A stretch of DNA of 34,202 nucleotides from Ruminococcus sp. (lineage in GTDB: Bacteria > Bacillota > Clostridia > Lachnospirales > Lachnospiraceae): contig JAMPIB010000041.1 of assembly GCA_023663085.1 (NCBI GenBank), positions 1-34,202 on the forward strand, in the 5' to 3' direction. The position numbers and the translations under genes were made by a program. Within the stretch, counting starts at the first letter, position 1, and the number at the start of each line of letters is the position of its first letter. Below the pieces are notes generated by a model. The model did not search any database and was not told the origin of the DNA. It saw only the letters and a list, made by a program, of their open reading frames with translations. This document shows, one piece after another, positions 1 through 9,124 of this stretch.

Positions 1-2
1 TA

Positions 3-71
3 TATGCGATTGAACATGGAAAAAGTTTAAATGCCGTTGTTGAAGAAGCTATTGGGAATATGGTTGGATGA
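3..71 (+). CDS. C-terminal end of an unidentified protein (partial, cut by window edge)
   Basis: Only the last 22 codons are inside the window; the frame starting at base 3 is open to a TGA at 69-71. The visible peptide ends IEHGKSLNAVVEEAIGNMVG. A run of the type G-K-S-L-N-x-x-V-x-E-A-I is what one sees in ribbon-helix-helix or HicB-like DNA-binding proteins, but 22 residues are too few to assign a family. The gene is convergent with the permease gene that follows, and a hairpin lies between them. That it is coding rests on the open frame and the position of the hairpin just after the stop. Confidence 0.5.
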   Translation, partial: YAIEHGKSLNAVVEEAIGNMVG

Positions 72-77
72 GAAATA

Positions 78-94
78 CCGCCCTTAACGGGCGG
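78..94. terminator. Hairpin between convergent genes, probable bidirectional terminator
   Basis: CCGCCC (78-83) pairs perfectly with GGGCGG (89-94) around a 5-nt loop. Read on the minus strand it is followed by TATTTCTC, a weak U-tract; on the plus strand the following bases are C-rich. It fits best as the terminator of the minus-strand ABC permease gene. Confidence 0.5.
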
Positions 95-106
95 CTTCCC
101 CGCACC

Positions 107-2445
107 TCACAACTCATTTATCGTCTCCGCCACCGCCATATCCCGGATTCTTTTGGCCGGCGCATACACCGCCGCCGCACATGCGCATGTAAAAATCAGC
201 ACAATAATCACGATCGGTTCCAAGGGAATCTTCCACTCACCGCCGAAATGTCGAAGGATCAGTATATCCGTCAACCGTCTGTGCAGGAAAAGACCCGCCG
301 CGCATCCGATCATCAGGCCGCAGACAGCATACGTTACAGCCTCCGCCGCGATCATTTTTATCATCTGGCGCGTACTCATCCCGACGGCGCGCATGGCTCC
401 GTACTGCCTGATCCTCGCCGATACGCTCATGGATATGCTGTTCATGATATTGAACACAGTGATCAGAGCAATAATTGCCAGAAAACCATAAACGCCGATA
501 CGCGCTACCCAGAAGGTCGAATGGTTCTGCTGGTTATCGCCACGGCGGTCATCAAACTCATTTTCACCAGCCAGGGCGCGCAGTTCATCGACCGTCTCTT
601 CCGCCGCATCTTCTGTCATCTGGACATTGAGCAGCACATAATCTTCCTCCCCCGTGATACGCCTGAAAGTTTCTTCCGTGCAGACTACCGAAGGACAGTT
701 CTCCGTTCCGATTCCTTCGGATACAACGCAGGCGATTTCCAGTTCGGTATCTGCTATCCTGATCTTATCGCCGACGTTTAAACGGCTGTCCGCATTAAAA
801 ATTGTCAGCGCATAATCCGTATCGCCAACGACTTTTGATATATCGCCGCTGACGATAGACTTTTCTGACCACTGGAACAGATAGTCATCATAAGAAATCA
901 AATTGACATTGCCTGCGGCGTCGTTGATCTGTGCCGGGGTATCCAGCCGGAATGCACAGCCAAAAACCGCCTCCACACCGGACAGGGCAATCATTTCTTC
1001 CTTCAATTCTCTGTCAAGAGAGTTGGTATTATCCGCGGCGGCAATGGAAATATCCGGATTTAAGTCGCTTTCGGACGGCAGTATTTTTTTTACAAAATCA
1101 AGTCCGGCGAAAAAGACCAGAAATAACGCCACTGTAAAGGCAAAGGACAATGACATCAGGATCAGGTTTTTCCTCACCGATACCGCATGATACACACCAA
1201 GGGCGCTCTCTATCTTAAACAGGCGGGTATTGGCCGCACGAACGGCTCTTTTCTTTGTTTCGGCATTACCGGATACCGCCGCCATGGGAGAAACGTCCGC
1301 CGCCCGCTTCGCCGGCGCATAAGCCGCCAGCAGCACAGATACGACGCCGACCAGAATACCGCACACGATGGCTATGGCGCTTACATGAAACGACCATTCT
1401 GAAAACTCTCCGCCAACTTTATTTTTCAGGAAAACACATAAAATATAAGTAAACAAAACACCCAGACATAATCCGGCAGGCACGGCGCTCTTACACCAGT
1501 TCAGAGCCTCCAGCCGTACAAAGTGCATCACCTGTTTTCTGCTCGCACCGATACAGCGCATCATGCCGAAAAATTGTGTCCTTTGGGAAACATTGCTGTT
1601 CATACAGCTGGAGATCATCAAAACTCCGGCGATCAGGATCATGACAAAGACTGCCGCCGCCAGCATATACAAACTGTTCATATCCTGCCTGCTGCTGCCT
1701 CCCGACATGGCAAGCGCCGCCGTATTTTCCTTGATGTCGTCATCAGAGAGTCCATACTGCGTTTTGATATCGGCAATCGCTTTCTGAAGGTTTGTTCCCT
1801 TGGTAAAACGAACATAATATTCCATCTGTACACCTTCCTGCCTGACAGCATCCATATAAATGACACCTGTGTCGTCAACACCGGCATCTACACTCATATA
1901 CGCACAGACGCCATCATATTTGGTGTCATACAACATCCTCTCATCTATACAGAACCCTGATACTACATAGGAAAAATCACCTCCCGGCGTATGGATAGTA
2001 ACCGACTCTCCGATATGAATACCCAACCTCTCCTTGGCGGACATACTCAGCATGACTTCCTGTGCGCCATGTGGATATTCCCCTTCCGTCTCATAATTTC
2101 TGATCGCATAGATATAAGAAGGCTCTGTTCCATATAAAATGACACGTATGTCATTTATATCATATTCTCCGGAAGTCGCCTCGCCAAGCGCATAATACGC
2201 GGCCAGCGCAGACACGTTATCCTGCCCGGCGATTCTGGCGGCATCTTCTTCCGAGAGGCCGCTTATGATAATATGATGGCTGCCGTGTTTCTTTATCATG
2301 GCCGCCTCTTCTCCCCTGCTCATAATTTCCGCCAGAGAAAAAGCAGATGTCACCAGAAATACCGCCAGTATGATGCAGAATAAAATCAGACGATTCTGTT
2401 TCCTGCGCGTTTTCGCAGAGATTGGGATCAGACTCAGATAACTTT

Positions 2446-2449
<4 letters not shown>
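107..2449 (-). CDS. ABC transporter permease, FtsX/MacB type with two FtsX domains
   Basis: 780-residue inner-membrane subunit of an ABC transporter of the lipoprotein/peptide-export (MacB/LolCE/FtsX) superfamily. About eight membrane segments are visible: one near the N-terminus (about 18-40), three around 260-385, one near 430-450 and three in the last 140 residues. Large extracytoplasmic regions lie after segments 1 and 5. Both halves carry the FtsX pattern with a coupling helix (RTQFFGMMRCIGAS and RIRQYGAMRAVGMS). A longer frame opens at a GTG (2458), but GGGGAGG lies 8 nt before the ATG at 2449, so I start there. That ATG overlaps the ATPase stop in an ATGA, indicating translational coupling. 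Canonical BceB has about ten segments and one large loop, so this permease differs although its partners look Bce-like. Substrate unknown; antimicrobial peptide export or sensing is inferred from context. Confidence 0.9.
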
Positions 2450-3138
<689 letters not shown>

Positions 3139-3156
3139 CACACCTTTCTCCACCTT

Positions 3157-3177
3157 CATGCTAAAAAGAATAGCATG
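3157..3177. repeat. Perfect 7-bp inverted repeat in the transporter leader
   Basis: CATGCTA (3157-3163) and TAGCATG (3171-3177) are perfect inverted copies separated by 7 nt. The element lies between the candidate promoter and the ribosome binding site of the ATPase gene. It may be a small leader hairpin or an operator; there is no U-tract, so it is not a terminator. Confidence 0.5.
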
Positions 3178-3180
3178 GAT

Positions 3181-3220
3181 ATCCTACAGGCAGGCTTCGT
3201 TTAGATTACATTTTTGTAAT
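3181..3220 (-). promoter_or_regulatory. BceR-type operator and candidate promoter of the ABC transporter operon
   Basis: ATTACA (3205-3210), four T residues, TGTAAT (3215-3220) form a perfect palindrome. It matches TnACA-N4-TGTAA, the pattern described for BceR-family regulators in Bacillota. On the minus strand the proximal half-site would sit over a -35 region 18 nt ahead of a weak -10, TAGGAT (3181-3186). This is the expected layout for a transporter operon activated by the adjacent two-component system. The palindrome is read directly; its use is inferred. Confidence 0.65.
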
Positions 3221-3241
3221 ATTCTTTTATGATAAACAAAA

Positions 3242-3264
3242 GAGACGGCTCATCTTACCGTCTC
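3242..3264 (-). terminator. Terminator of the two-component operon
   Basis: GAGACGG (3242-3248) and CCGTCTC (3258-3264) form a 7-bp stem with a 9-nt loop. On the minus strand it is followed by TTTTGTTTATC. The stop codon of the kinase gene (3250-3252) lies inside the loop. It separates the regulator-kinase unit from the transporter operon. Confidence 0.75.
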
Positions 3265-4293
3265 ACGCAAAAAATTCATAATAAACGCTGTCCCCTCACC
3301 CAGAGAGCTGTCTACTTCTATCGTGCCGTTATGCGCCTCTACCACGGATTTAGCTAACGGCAGCCCCAATCCGATACCCTGTGTGTCCTTGGAATATCTG
3401 CTGCGGTAAAATCTCTTGAAGATATGGTGCAGATCTTCCGGATGGATGCCGCTACCGCTATCTTTTATCACAATACGCACAGCCGACGCGGATTCTCCCC
3501 ATGTGATCTGGATCTTATCTTCCGGCCCCGTATGGTCAAGCGCATTTTTGACAATATTATCAAGCGCTTCTATCATCCAGCTGCGATCGCATGGAAAAGT
3601 AAGTCCCCCGCTGCCCGCAAGAAGAATCTCTTTCCCCTCCTGCTTAGCCCGAAAAGCAAAACGTTTCTTTACCTCCGCCATCATATCCGCAACGTTTTCC
3701 GGCTTTTTCTCTATCACTATCGTTCCGGCGTCAAACTTTGCGATCTTGAGAAGATTCTGCACGAGCGTTTCTATGCGCTCCAGTTCCTGTTCCGACAGAT
3801 CGCTAAATTCCTGTATCGTCGTAAGCTCGCCGCTTTCAGCCTCTGTCTGTAGGATGCCGTTATAGATATTCAGGGCGGCTAACGGCGTCTTTAACTGATG
3901 GGAAATATCCGATATCGTATTTTGCAGAAACTGTCTTGTCTGTTCTTCCTTTACCGCTTTTGCATTTAAAATAGCCGCCAGCGAGTTGACCTCATGAAAG
4001 AGTCTGTACATCTCCCCTTCTTCGTCACAGGCGATACGGGCCTCCCTGTCTCCGGCAATATATTCCCTGATCTGTCCGGCCGCCGCCTCCAGCATTTCAT
4101 TCTGCTTTCTGAAATATTGATAGCAGACTATAGATATCACAATTCCCGCAGCGGCAGCAAGAAACACTCCATAAACAGCCGCCTCTTTTATCTGAAAAAA
4201 AGCCATTCCCGCCAGACACAGGACAAGCGCCGATACACACAATAAAATCCTTAGCAAAAGTCCTTTTACTTTCTGATCTGCCAATACTTTCAT
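3250..4293 (-). CDS. Sensor histidine kinase, intramembrane-sensing (BceS-like) type
   Basis: 347-residue membrane kinase that should phosphorylate the response regulator encoded just upstream. Two membrane segments (about 11-33 and 38-60) are separated by only a few residues, so there is no extracellular sensor domain. This is the hallmark of intramembrane-sensing kinases such as BceS, which rely on an ABC transporter for input. The dimerisation box DISHQLKTPLAAL has the phospho-acceptor at His132. The ATPase domain shows the N box NIVKNALDH (246-254), G1 DSGSGI (278-283) and G2 GIGLGL (306-311). The gene starts 6 nt after the regulator stop, with AGAGAG as ribosome binding site, so the two form an operon. 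Confidence 0.92.
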   Translation of the reverse strand: MKVLADQKVKGLLLRILLCVSALVLCLAGMAFFQIKEAAVYGVFLAAAAGIVISIVCYQYFRKQNEMLEAAAGQIREYIAGDREARIACDEEGEMYRLFHEVNSLAAILNAKAVKEEQTRQFLQNTISDISHQLKTPLAALNIYNGILQTEAESGELTTIQEFSDLSEQELERIETLVQNLLKIAKFDAGTIVIEKKPENVADMMAEVKKRFAFRAKQEGKEILLAGSGGLTFPCDRSWMIEALDNIVKNALDHTGPEDKIQITWGESASAVRIVIKDSGSGIHPEDLHHIFKRFYRSRYSKDTQGIGLGLPLAKSVVEAHNGTIEVDSSLGEGTAFIMNFLRETVR

Positions 4294-4299
4294 TTCTCT

Positions 4300-4992
4300 C
4301 TACCCGCGCCTTTCTTCGTTCCACTTATACCCCATACCGCGGACGGTCACGATCCGCTCCGGTTCTCCCGGATCATCTTCAATCTTCATACGCAGCCTGC
4401 GGATATATACGGTGAGTGTCTTACTATCTATATATCTCTCTTCACAGTCCCACAGTCTGCCCAGGATCTGTTCAGGGGAAAGTACTGTATTCGGATTCTG
4501 CATAAAAAGGCTGAGCAGTTTATACTCGCTGGCAGTCAGTTCTAACGGCTGTCCGTTTTTATATCCTTCTCCCTGTAACAGATGCAGGGTGATACCATTA
4601 GATGTCATCTGTGTATCATCCTGTTTGAAATGATCGCTCCTGCGCAGCAGGGCATTGATACGGGAAAGAAAAACCGCCAGTTTGAATGGCTTCGTGATAT
4701 AATCATCCGCACCGATATCCAGTCCCATGATGATATCGCATTCTTCATCGGCGGCTGTCAGAAACATGATCGGCACCTTGGAAACCTGACGGATATTTTT
4801 ACAAAGATCATACCCGGAACCGTCGGGGAGCGATACATCCAGGATCACCAGATCGTATTTTTCTTTTGTCCACATGTTTTCCGCCTCCAGACTGGTACGG
4901 GCCACGTCAACTTCATATCCCTGTTTCCTGACTGCAAAAGTAAGGCCATTTATCAGACTTAAGTCATCTTCTACAAAAAAAATACGTTTCAT
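4300..4992 (-). CDS. OmpR/PhoB-family response regulator (BceR-like)
   Basis: 230-residue two-component DNA-binding regulator. The receiver domain (1-115) has the acidic pair Asp9/Asp10, phospho-acceptor Asp52 (VILDVSLPDG), Thr79 and Lys101 (ITKPF). The winged-helix effector domain (about 132-226) contains ELTASEYKLLSLF and the closing VRGMGYKW. It is first in the operon with the kinase. A BceR-type palindrome upstream of the neighbouring ABC operon is the obvious candidate target. GGGGAAG stands about 9 nt before the ATG. The family is clear; the BceR-like label rests on the context and operator, not on sequence comparison. Confidence 0.93.
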   Translation of the reverse strand: MKRIFFVEDDLSLINGLTFAVRKQGYEVDVARTSLEAENMWTKEKYDLVILDVSLPDGSGYDLCKNIRQVSKVPIMFLTAADEECDIIMGLDIGADDYITKPFKLAVFLSRINALLRRSDHFKQDDTQMTSNGITLHLLQGEGYKNGQPLELTASEYKLLSLFMQNPNTVLSPEQILGRLWDCEERYIDSKTLTVYIRRLRMKIEDDPGEPERIVTVRGMGYKWNEERRG

Positions 4993-5020
4993 TTGTATAC
5001 ACTTCCCCTTCCTTTTCTCT

Positions 5021-5102
5021 GTATGCCATCCCGCATACGCAAAGTGCAGTCCCCCGGTTCCCTCCGCAGTCCTGCACTTTTCTTATTTCGCTGTTTATTA
5101 TA
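5021..5102 (-). promoter_or_regulatory. Candidate promoter -10 and structured leader of the response-regulator operon
   Basis: A perfect TATAAT lies on the minus strand at 5097-5102, without a good -35. Downstream, in the predicted leader, two perfect hairpins follow: a 9-bp stem (5041-5049 with 5072-5080, 22-nt loop) and a 6-bp stem GTATGC/GCATAC (5021-5026 with 5033-5038). Neither is followed by a U-tract on the minus strand, so they look like leader structure rather than a terminator for the NlpC/P60 gene. Confidence 0.4.
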
Positions 5103-5123
5103 TGTCTTTTTAGATAATCCTTC

Positions 5124-6359
5124 TTATATGATCCTCCGTACCGTAATGATACTCCGGTAAGTCGCCGATTCTGTTTTGATACCCGTTCTTTCGGTACTGG
5201 CGTGGACGATCTTTCCATTGCCGATATAGATACCGACATGTCCGCCATAATAAATGATATCTCCCGGCTGCGCATCCGCATAGGATACGCTTGTGCCCGC
5301 ACTGGACTGCGCATAGGAACTCCGCGGCAGCGAATACCCGAAAGATTTATAGACCGCCCATACGAAACCGGAACAGTCCGCACCCTCTGTCAGGCTCGTA
5401 CCGCCTGCTTTATACGGATAACCGACATACTGGCAGGCAAAATTGGCAATCTCCTGTCCTTTGGCGCTCCCGGTAGAAGCCGCGACCGGTTTTGTCTGCG
5501 TAGAGGCGTTCTGGCCACTCTGCGAGGTGCCCGTCCCGTTGTTTGCGCTTTCAGCCTGCGCCTGCGCCAGAAGCCTTGCCTCTTCCTCAGCCTTTCTGCG
5601 GGCCTCTTCTTCGGCCCTGCGTCTGGCTTCTTCTTCCTCTAACTTCTTGATCTGGGCCGTTTCCTGCTTGATCTTCGTCGTATAGGCCGCCGCCTCCTGT
5701 TTGGCCCTGGCCAGCATGATATCATAATCCTCATATTCTTTCTGTTTTTCGGCCAGAACCTCCGCCAGATATGCCTGTTCTTCTTCCAGTTCATACTGTG
5801 AAGTCTGTAGTTCGGACTTTTCCTCTTCCAGTGTTTCCTGCAAAAGCGCCACCTGTTCCACCGTAGCCTGATACTCTTCCAGAAGTTTTCTGTCATATGC
5901 ATATAACTGCTCGATATATTCCGCCTTGTTTATCATATCGCCCATATTCAGGGATTCGGTAAAAAGCTGTATATAAGATGTTTCTCCTTCTTCATACATG
6001 AACTGGATACGGATCTTCATGGACTCATACTGCTCGTCCTTGACAATGACAGCCGCGTCATAATCCGCCTGCGTTACAACGATCTCTTCTTCCTTGGTCT
6101 TAATGGCCTCTTGAATCAGATTGATATCCGTGAGCAGTCCGACCATTTCCGCATCAAGTTCCTCGATCTCCGTACCGATATCAGCCTGTGCCCCCTTATA
6201 ATCGGCAATCTGCTGGTTGACATCTTTTAACTGTGCTTCATTCGCAGCCTTTTGCTGCTGTATCTCGGAGATCGTCGTTGCCTGAACGGACTGCGCCACC
6301 GTCACCGTCAGCGCGATCATGGCCAGTACGCTTGCAAATCTCGTTACTCTTTTTTTCAT
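5124..6359 (-). CDS. Secreted coiled-coil NlpC/P60 peptidoglycan endopeptidase
   Basis: 411-residue exported cell-wall hydrolase. It has a signal peptide (about 1-28, ending SVQA-TT), a long coiled coil (about 30-260, heptad-rich and ending in repeated EEEARRKAEEEA-type segments), a Ser/Thr/Gln linker, and an NlpC/P60 domain (about 300-411). The catalytic residues are visible: Cys329 in ADCSGF, His374 in GGHVGIYIG and a third His386 in IVHAS. Such enzymes cleave the stem peptide, usually the D-Glu-diamino-acid bond. The coiled coil resembles PcsB/CwlO-type enzymes, whose activity is controlled by FtsEX, though no ftsEX is nearby. It follows asnS by 15 bp, with GGAAGAGG as binding site, so it is probably co-transcribed with asnS. 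Confidence 0.93.
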   Translation of the reverse strand: MKKRVTRFASVLAMIALTVTVAQSVQATTISEIQQQKAANEAQLKDVNQQIADYKGAQADIGTEIEELDAEMVGLLTDINLIQEAIKTKEEEIVVTQADYDAAVIVKDEQYESMKIRIQFMYEEGETSYIQLFTESLNMGDMINKAEYIEQLYAYDRKLLEEYQATVEQVALLQETLEEEKSELQTSQYELEEEQAYLAEVLAEKQKEYEDYDIMLARAKQEAAAYTTKIKQETAQIKKLEEEEARRRAEEEARRKAEEEARLLAQAQAESANNGTGTSQSGQNASTQTKPVAASTGSAKGQEIANFACQYVGYPYKAGGTSLTEGADCSGFVWAVYKSFGYSLPRSSYAQSSAGTSVSYADAQPGDIIYYGGHVGIYIGNGKIVHASTERTGIKTESATYRSIITVRRII

Positions 6360-6374
6360 ATGTGCCTCTTCCGA

Positions 6375-7766
6375 CTACAATTCGCAATTGTTTACCGTTC
6401 TTGGGAAAGGAATCACGTCCCTGATATTACTCATACCTGTCAAATACATCACACATCTTTCAAATCCAAGACCAAACCCCGCGTGTCTGGCCGAACCGTA
6501 CTTACGCAGATCCAGATAGAACTGATAGTCTTCCCTGTTCAGTCCCAGTTCTTCCATTCTCTTTTCCAACGTTGCCAGATCATCTTCCCTCTGGCTGCCG
6601 CCGATGATCTCGCCGATACCCGGAACCAGACAGTCCATGGCCGCCACCGTCTTACCGTCTTCATTCAGCTTCATATAAAAAGCCTTGATCTCCTTCGGAT
6701 AATCCGTCACGAACACGGGGCGCTTAAATTCCTGCTCCGTCAGATAGCGCTCGTGCTCCGTCTGCAGGTCGCATCCCCACGATACTTTATATTCAAATTC
6801 ATCATTATGCTTTTCCAGAATATTGACCGCCTCGGTGTAGGTCACATGGGCAAAATCGGAATTTAATACATGCTGTAATCTCTCGATCAGTCCCTTATCG
6901 ACGAACTGGTTAAAGAAGTTCATCTCCTCCGGCGCGTTTTCCAGTACATAGCGGATGATATGCTTTAACATGGCCTCCGCCAGCATCATGTCATCCGTCA
7001 GGTCGGCAAAGGCGATCTCCGGCTCGATCATCCAGAACTCCGCTGCATGTCTGGTAGTATTGGAATTTTCTGCGCGGAAGGTCGGCCCGAATGTATATAC
7101 GTTTTTAAATGCAAAAGCATACGTTTCTACGTTAAGCTGCCCGCTCACGGTCAGACTGGTCGGTTTGCCGAAAAAGTCCTGCGTATAGTCTATGCTGCCG
7201 TCTCCATTTCTGGGAATATTATCCAGATCGAGCGTGGTCACCTGAAACATCTCTCCGGCCCCCTCACAGTCACTGCTGGTGATGAGCGGCGTATGCACAT
7301 ATACGAACCCTCTTTCCTGAAAAAAGGTATGGATTGCATAGGCAATCAAAGAACGTACCCTGAACGTGGCCTGAAAGGTATTCGTCCTCGGTCTTAAATG
7401 CGAGATAGTCCTTAAATATTCAAAGGTATGTCTTTTTTTCTGCAAAGGATAATCTGCTGTAGAAGCGCCTTCTATCATGATCTCCTGCGCCTGCATCTCA
7501 AACGGCTGTTTGGCCTGCGGAGTCGCTACGATCTTTCCCTTCGCCACGATTGCAGAACCTACGTTTAATTTAGAAATCGTCTCAAAGTTCTCCAAAGAGT
7601 CGCTGTACACGACCTGCAGCGGTTCAAAAAAAGTACCGTCATTGACTACGATAAAGCCGAAAGTCTTGGAATCCCTTATACTTCTGACCCAGCCGCCGAC
7701 CGTCACTTCTTTCTCTGCATACTCATCTGCGTTTCGATACAAATCTTTGATGTCTGTCAAGTCCAT
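6375..7766 (-). CDS. asnS: Asparaginyl-tRNA synthetase
   Basis: 463-residue class IIb aminoacyl-tRNA synthetase that charges tRNA-Asn in the cytoplasm. The N-terminal OB-fold anticodon-binding domain (about 18-105) includes [14 protein letters not shown]. The catalytic core has motif 2 around [16 protein letters not shown] (230-245) and motif 3 [15 protein letters not shown] near 430. The residue pattern and length fit AsnRS rather than AspRS. GCGAGG stands about 7 nt before the ATG. Only 24 bp separate it from the upstream lipoprotein gene, so they are probably co-transcribed, and there is no room for a T-box leader. Confidence 0.96.
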   Translation of the reverse strand: MDLTDIKDLYRNADEYAEKEVTVGGWVRSIRDSKTFGFIVVNDGTFFEPLQVVYSDSLENFETISKLNVGSAIVAKGKIVATPQAKQPFEMQAQEIMIEGASTADYPLQKKRHTFEYLRTISHLRPRTNTFQATFRVRSLIAYAIHTFFQERGFVYVHTPLITSSDCEGAGEMFQVTTLDLDNIPRNGDGSIDYTQDFFGKPTSLTVSGQLNVETYAFAFKNVYTFGPTFRAENSNTTRHAAEFWMIEPEIAFADLTDDMMLAEAMLKHIIRYVLENAPEEMNFFNQFVDKGLIERLQHVLNSDFAHVTYTEAVNILEKHNDEFEYKVSWGCDLQTEHERYLTEQEFKRPVFVTDYPKEIKAFYMKLNEDGKTVAAMDCLVPGIGEIIGGSQREDDLATLEKRMEELGLNREDYQFYLDLRKYGSARHAGFGLGFERCVMYLTGMSNIRDVIPFPRTVNNCEL

Positions 7767-7790
7767 GTGAAATCCTCGCTTTCTCTTACA

Positions 7791-8858
7791 CTATTCTGCC
7801 CGGATAACTGCATTTTCGATCAGAAAATTCATTACCGCATCCGGCATGATATATTCATAAAACTCGTCTTCACTGACATTTTCCTTAAACTCCTCCATAG
7901 AAGTATACCCGAAATCCGCCATACTCTCTTCCATAGCCGTAGCCACTTCTTCCTTGTCCGGGCTTAAACCTTCTATATCGGCGATCGCCTGGAACATGAT
8001 ATACTGCTCGGCCATAGTCACGGCGTCTTCTCTGAACACCTCCATATAAGCTGTCGAATCCATATTATAATAGTTCAACATATAGGTGTTCAGGTCCATG
8101 CCGGCAGATACCGCTCTGGCTGTCATGCTTTCTGTCAGCACACCCACATAACGGTCTACCATTTCCTCCGGCGGTTCTTCAAAAATACAGTTCGCCATCA
8201 GCGTCTGCGTAATGCTTCTGGCTACCGTTTCGTTATAGGTCGCCGCCGCATCTTCTTCAAAAAGCCGTCTGATATATGCCCGGAACTCCTCTACGGTCGT
8301 ACAGTCCGCCAGTGCCAGACCCTGTACATATTCATCCGTAAGCTCCGGCAGCTGCGCAATCGAGATACTGTTGATCGTTACCTCGAAAGTAACTTCCACG
8401 CCTGCCAGATCAGGATTGGGGGTATAATCATCCGGAAAAGCCAGATCGATCGATACGGTCTCGCCTACTTTGCCGCCGATCAGGCCATCCTCAAATCCCG
8501 GTATGAAGCTGCCGGAACCGATTGTCAGATCATATCCCGTATCCGTACCGCCCTCGAATGCCTCGCCGTCACGGTATCCGATATAATCAATGTTGACGAT
8601 ATCGCCGTTTTCCACGGTATCCCTGTCTGTCACTTCCACTTTTGACGCGCTCATCGAACGGATATATTCCACATAACTGTCAACATCCTCATCGCTGATG
8701 GACTCCTCAGAAGCGACTACTTCGACTCCCTTATACTCGCCTAACGTCACATAATCAGCAGCCTCAATTCCGCTCAAAAAACTCTTATCCTGCCCGCACG
8801 CGGACAAAGTTCCCGCAAGCAGCACAAGCGCTGCCAGTAATCCTGTTTTCTTTTTCAT
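7791..8858 (-). CDS. Lipoprotein FKBP-type peptidyl-prolyl isomerase, trigger-factor-like
   Basis: 355-residue lipoprotein predicted to be anchored outside the membrane. Lys-rich start, hydrophobic core and lipobox LSAC (Cys21) are clear. An FKBP-type isomerase domain follows (about 78-166; GDIVNIDYIGYRDGEAFEGG, FIPGFEDGLIGGKVGE), then an acidic helical region like the C-terminal arms of trigger factor. No ribosome-binding N-terminal domain is present. Its likely role is folding of exported proteins. The frame is open to an ATG at 8945, but that lies in the promoter -35; the start at 8858 gives a proper signal peptide and has AGAAAGG 12 nt upstream, a long spacing. It heads the unit with asnS and the NlpC/P60 gene. 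Confidence 0.9.
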   Translation of the reverse strand: MKKKTGLLAALVLLAGTLSACGQDKSFLSGIEAADYVTLGEYKGVEVVASEESISDEDVDSYVEYIRSMSASKVEVTDRDTVENGDIVNIDYIGYRDGEAFEGGTDTGYDLTIGSGSFIPGFEDGLIGGKVGETVSIDLAFPDDYTPNPDLAGVEVTFEVTINSISIAQLPELTDEYVQGLALADCTTVEEFRAYIRRLFEEDAAATYNETVARSITQTLMANCIFEEPPEEMVDRYVGVLTESMTARAVSAGMDLNTYMLNYYNMDSTAYMEVFREDAVTMAEQYIMFQAIADIEGLSPDKEEVATAMEESMADFGYTSMEEFKENVSEDEFYEYIMPDAVMNFLIENAVIRAE

Positions 8859-8918
8859 GATAAAGCCATGCCTTTCTGATATCCGCGTCATAATCCGCGG
8901 TTGTCTTATCTGTTTATT

Positions 8919-8947
8919 AGTATACACCATACTAGAATATACCACAA
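8919..8947 (-). promoter_or_regulatory. Sigma-A-type promoter of the foldase-asnS unit
   Basis: On the minus strand, TTGTGG (8942-8947) and TATACT (8919-8924) are separated by exactly 17 bp. The transcript would begin near 8912, giving a leader of about 54 nt before the ATG at 8858. Confidence 0.6.
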
Positions 8948-8991
8948 ATCGGCATCCCTTGAAAGACTTTCTTTTGAAAATCCACAGGAAA

Positions 8992-9013
8992 TCTTGCTTA
9001 ATTCTTGCTTAAT
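8992..9013. repeat. Tandem 11-bp direct repeat
   Basis: TCTTGCTTAAT occurs twice without a gap (8992-9002 and 9003-9013). It is flanked by TCCACA (8981-8986) and TGTGGA (9013-9018), a separated 6-bp inverted pair. The element lies in the divergent control region between the foldase gene and the small membrane-protein gene. A regulator site is possible; none is proven. Confidence 0.7.
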
Positions 9014-9065
9014 GTGGAAATCAATGTTAAAATATTTTTTACATGAATCATATTTTATATTTTTT

Positions 9066-9071
9066 TATAAT
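9066..9071 (+). promoter_or_regulatory. Candidate -10 element of the 158-residue membrane-protein gene
   Basis: TATAAT lies about 54 nt before the ATG at 9125 in very AT-rich DNA. The -35 region is poor (ATGAAT at 9043-9048). A strong GGAGG (9113-9117) precedes the start codon. Confidence 0.4.
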
Positions 9072-9124
9072 AAACCTTTATCATAAATTTAATAAATTTT
9101 TGCAAATTTTCTGGAGGTATCTTT

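Noticed and set aside
68..2100. Long plus-strand open frames opposite the ABC permease gene
   Set aside because: They are antisense shadows of a well-supported transporter gene, have no ribosome binding sites and read as low-quality Arg/His/Ile-rich protein.
5041..5080. Hairpin as terminator of the NlpC/P60 gene
   Set aside because: On the minus strand the stem is followed by a G/A-rich sequence, not a U-tract; T-richness is on the opposite side.
7767..7790. T-box leader for asnS
   Set aside because: Only 24 bp separate asnS from the preceding gene, far too short for a T-box.
8859..8945. N-terminal extension of the lipoprotein foldase to an upstream ATG
   Set aside because: The extension covers the promoter -10 and reaches its -35, and it would bury the lipoprotein signal peptide.
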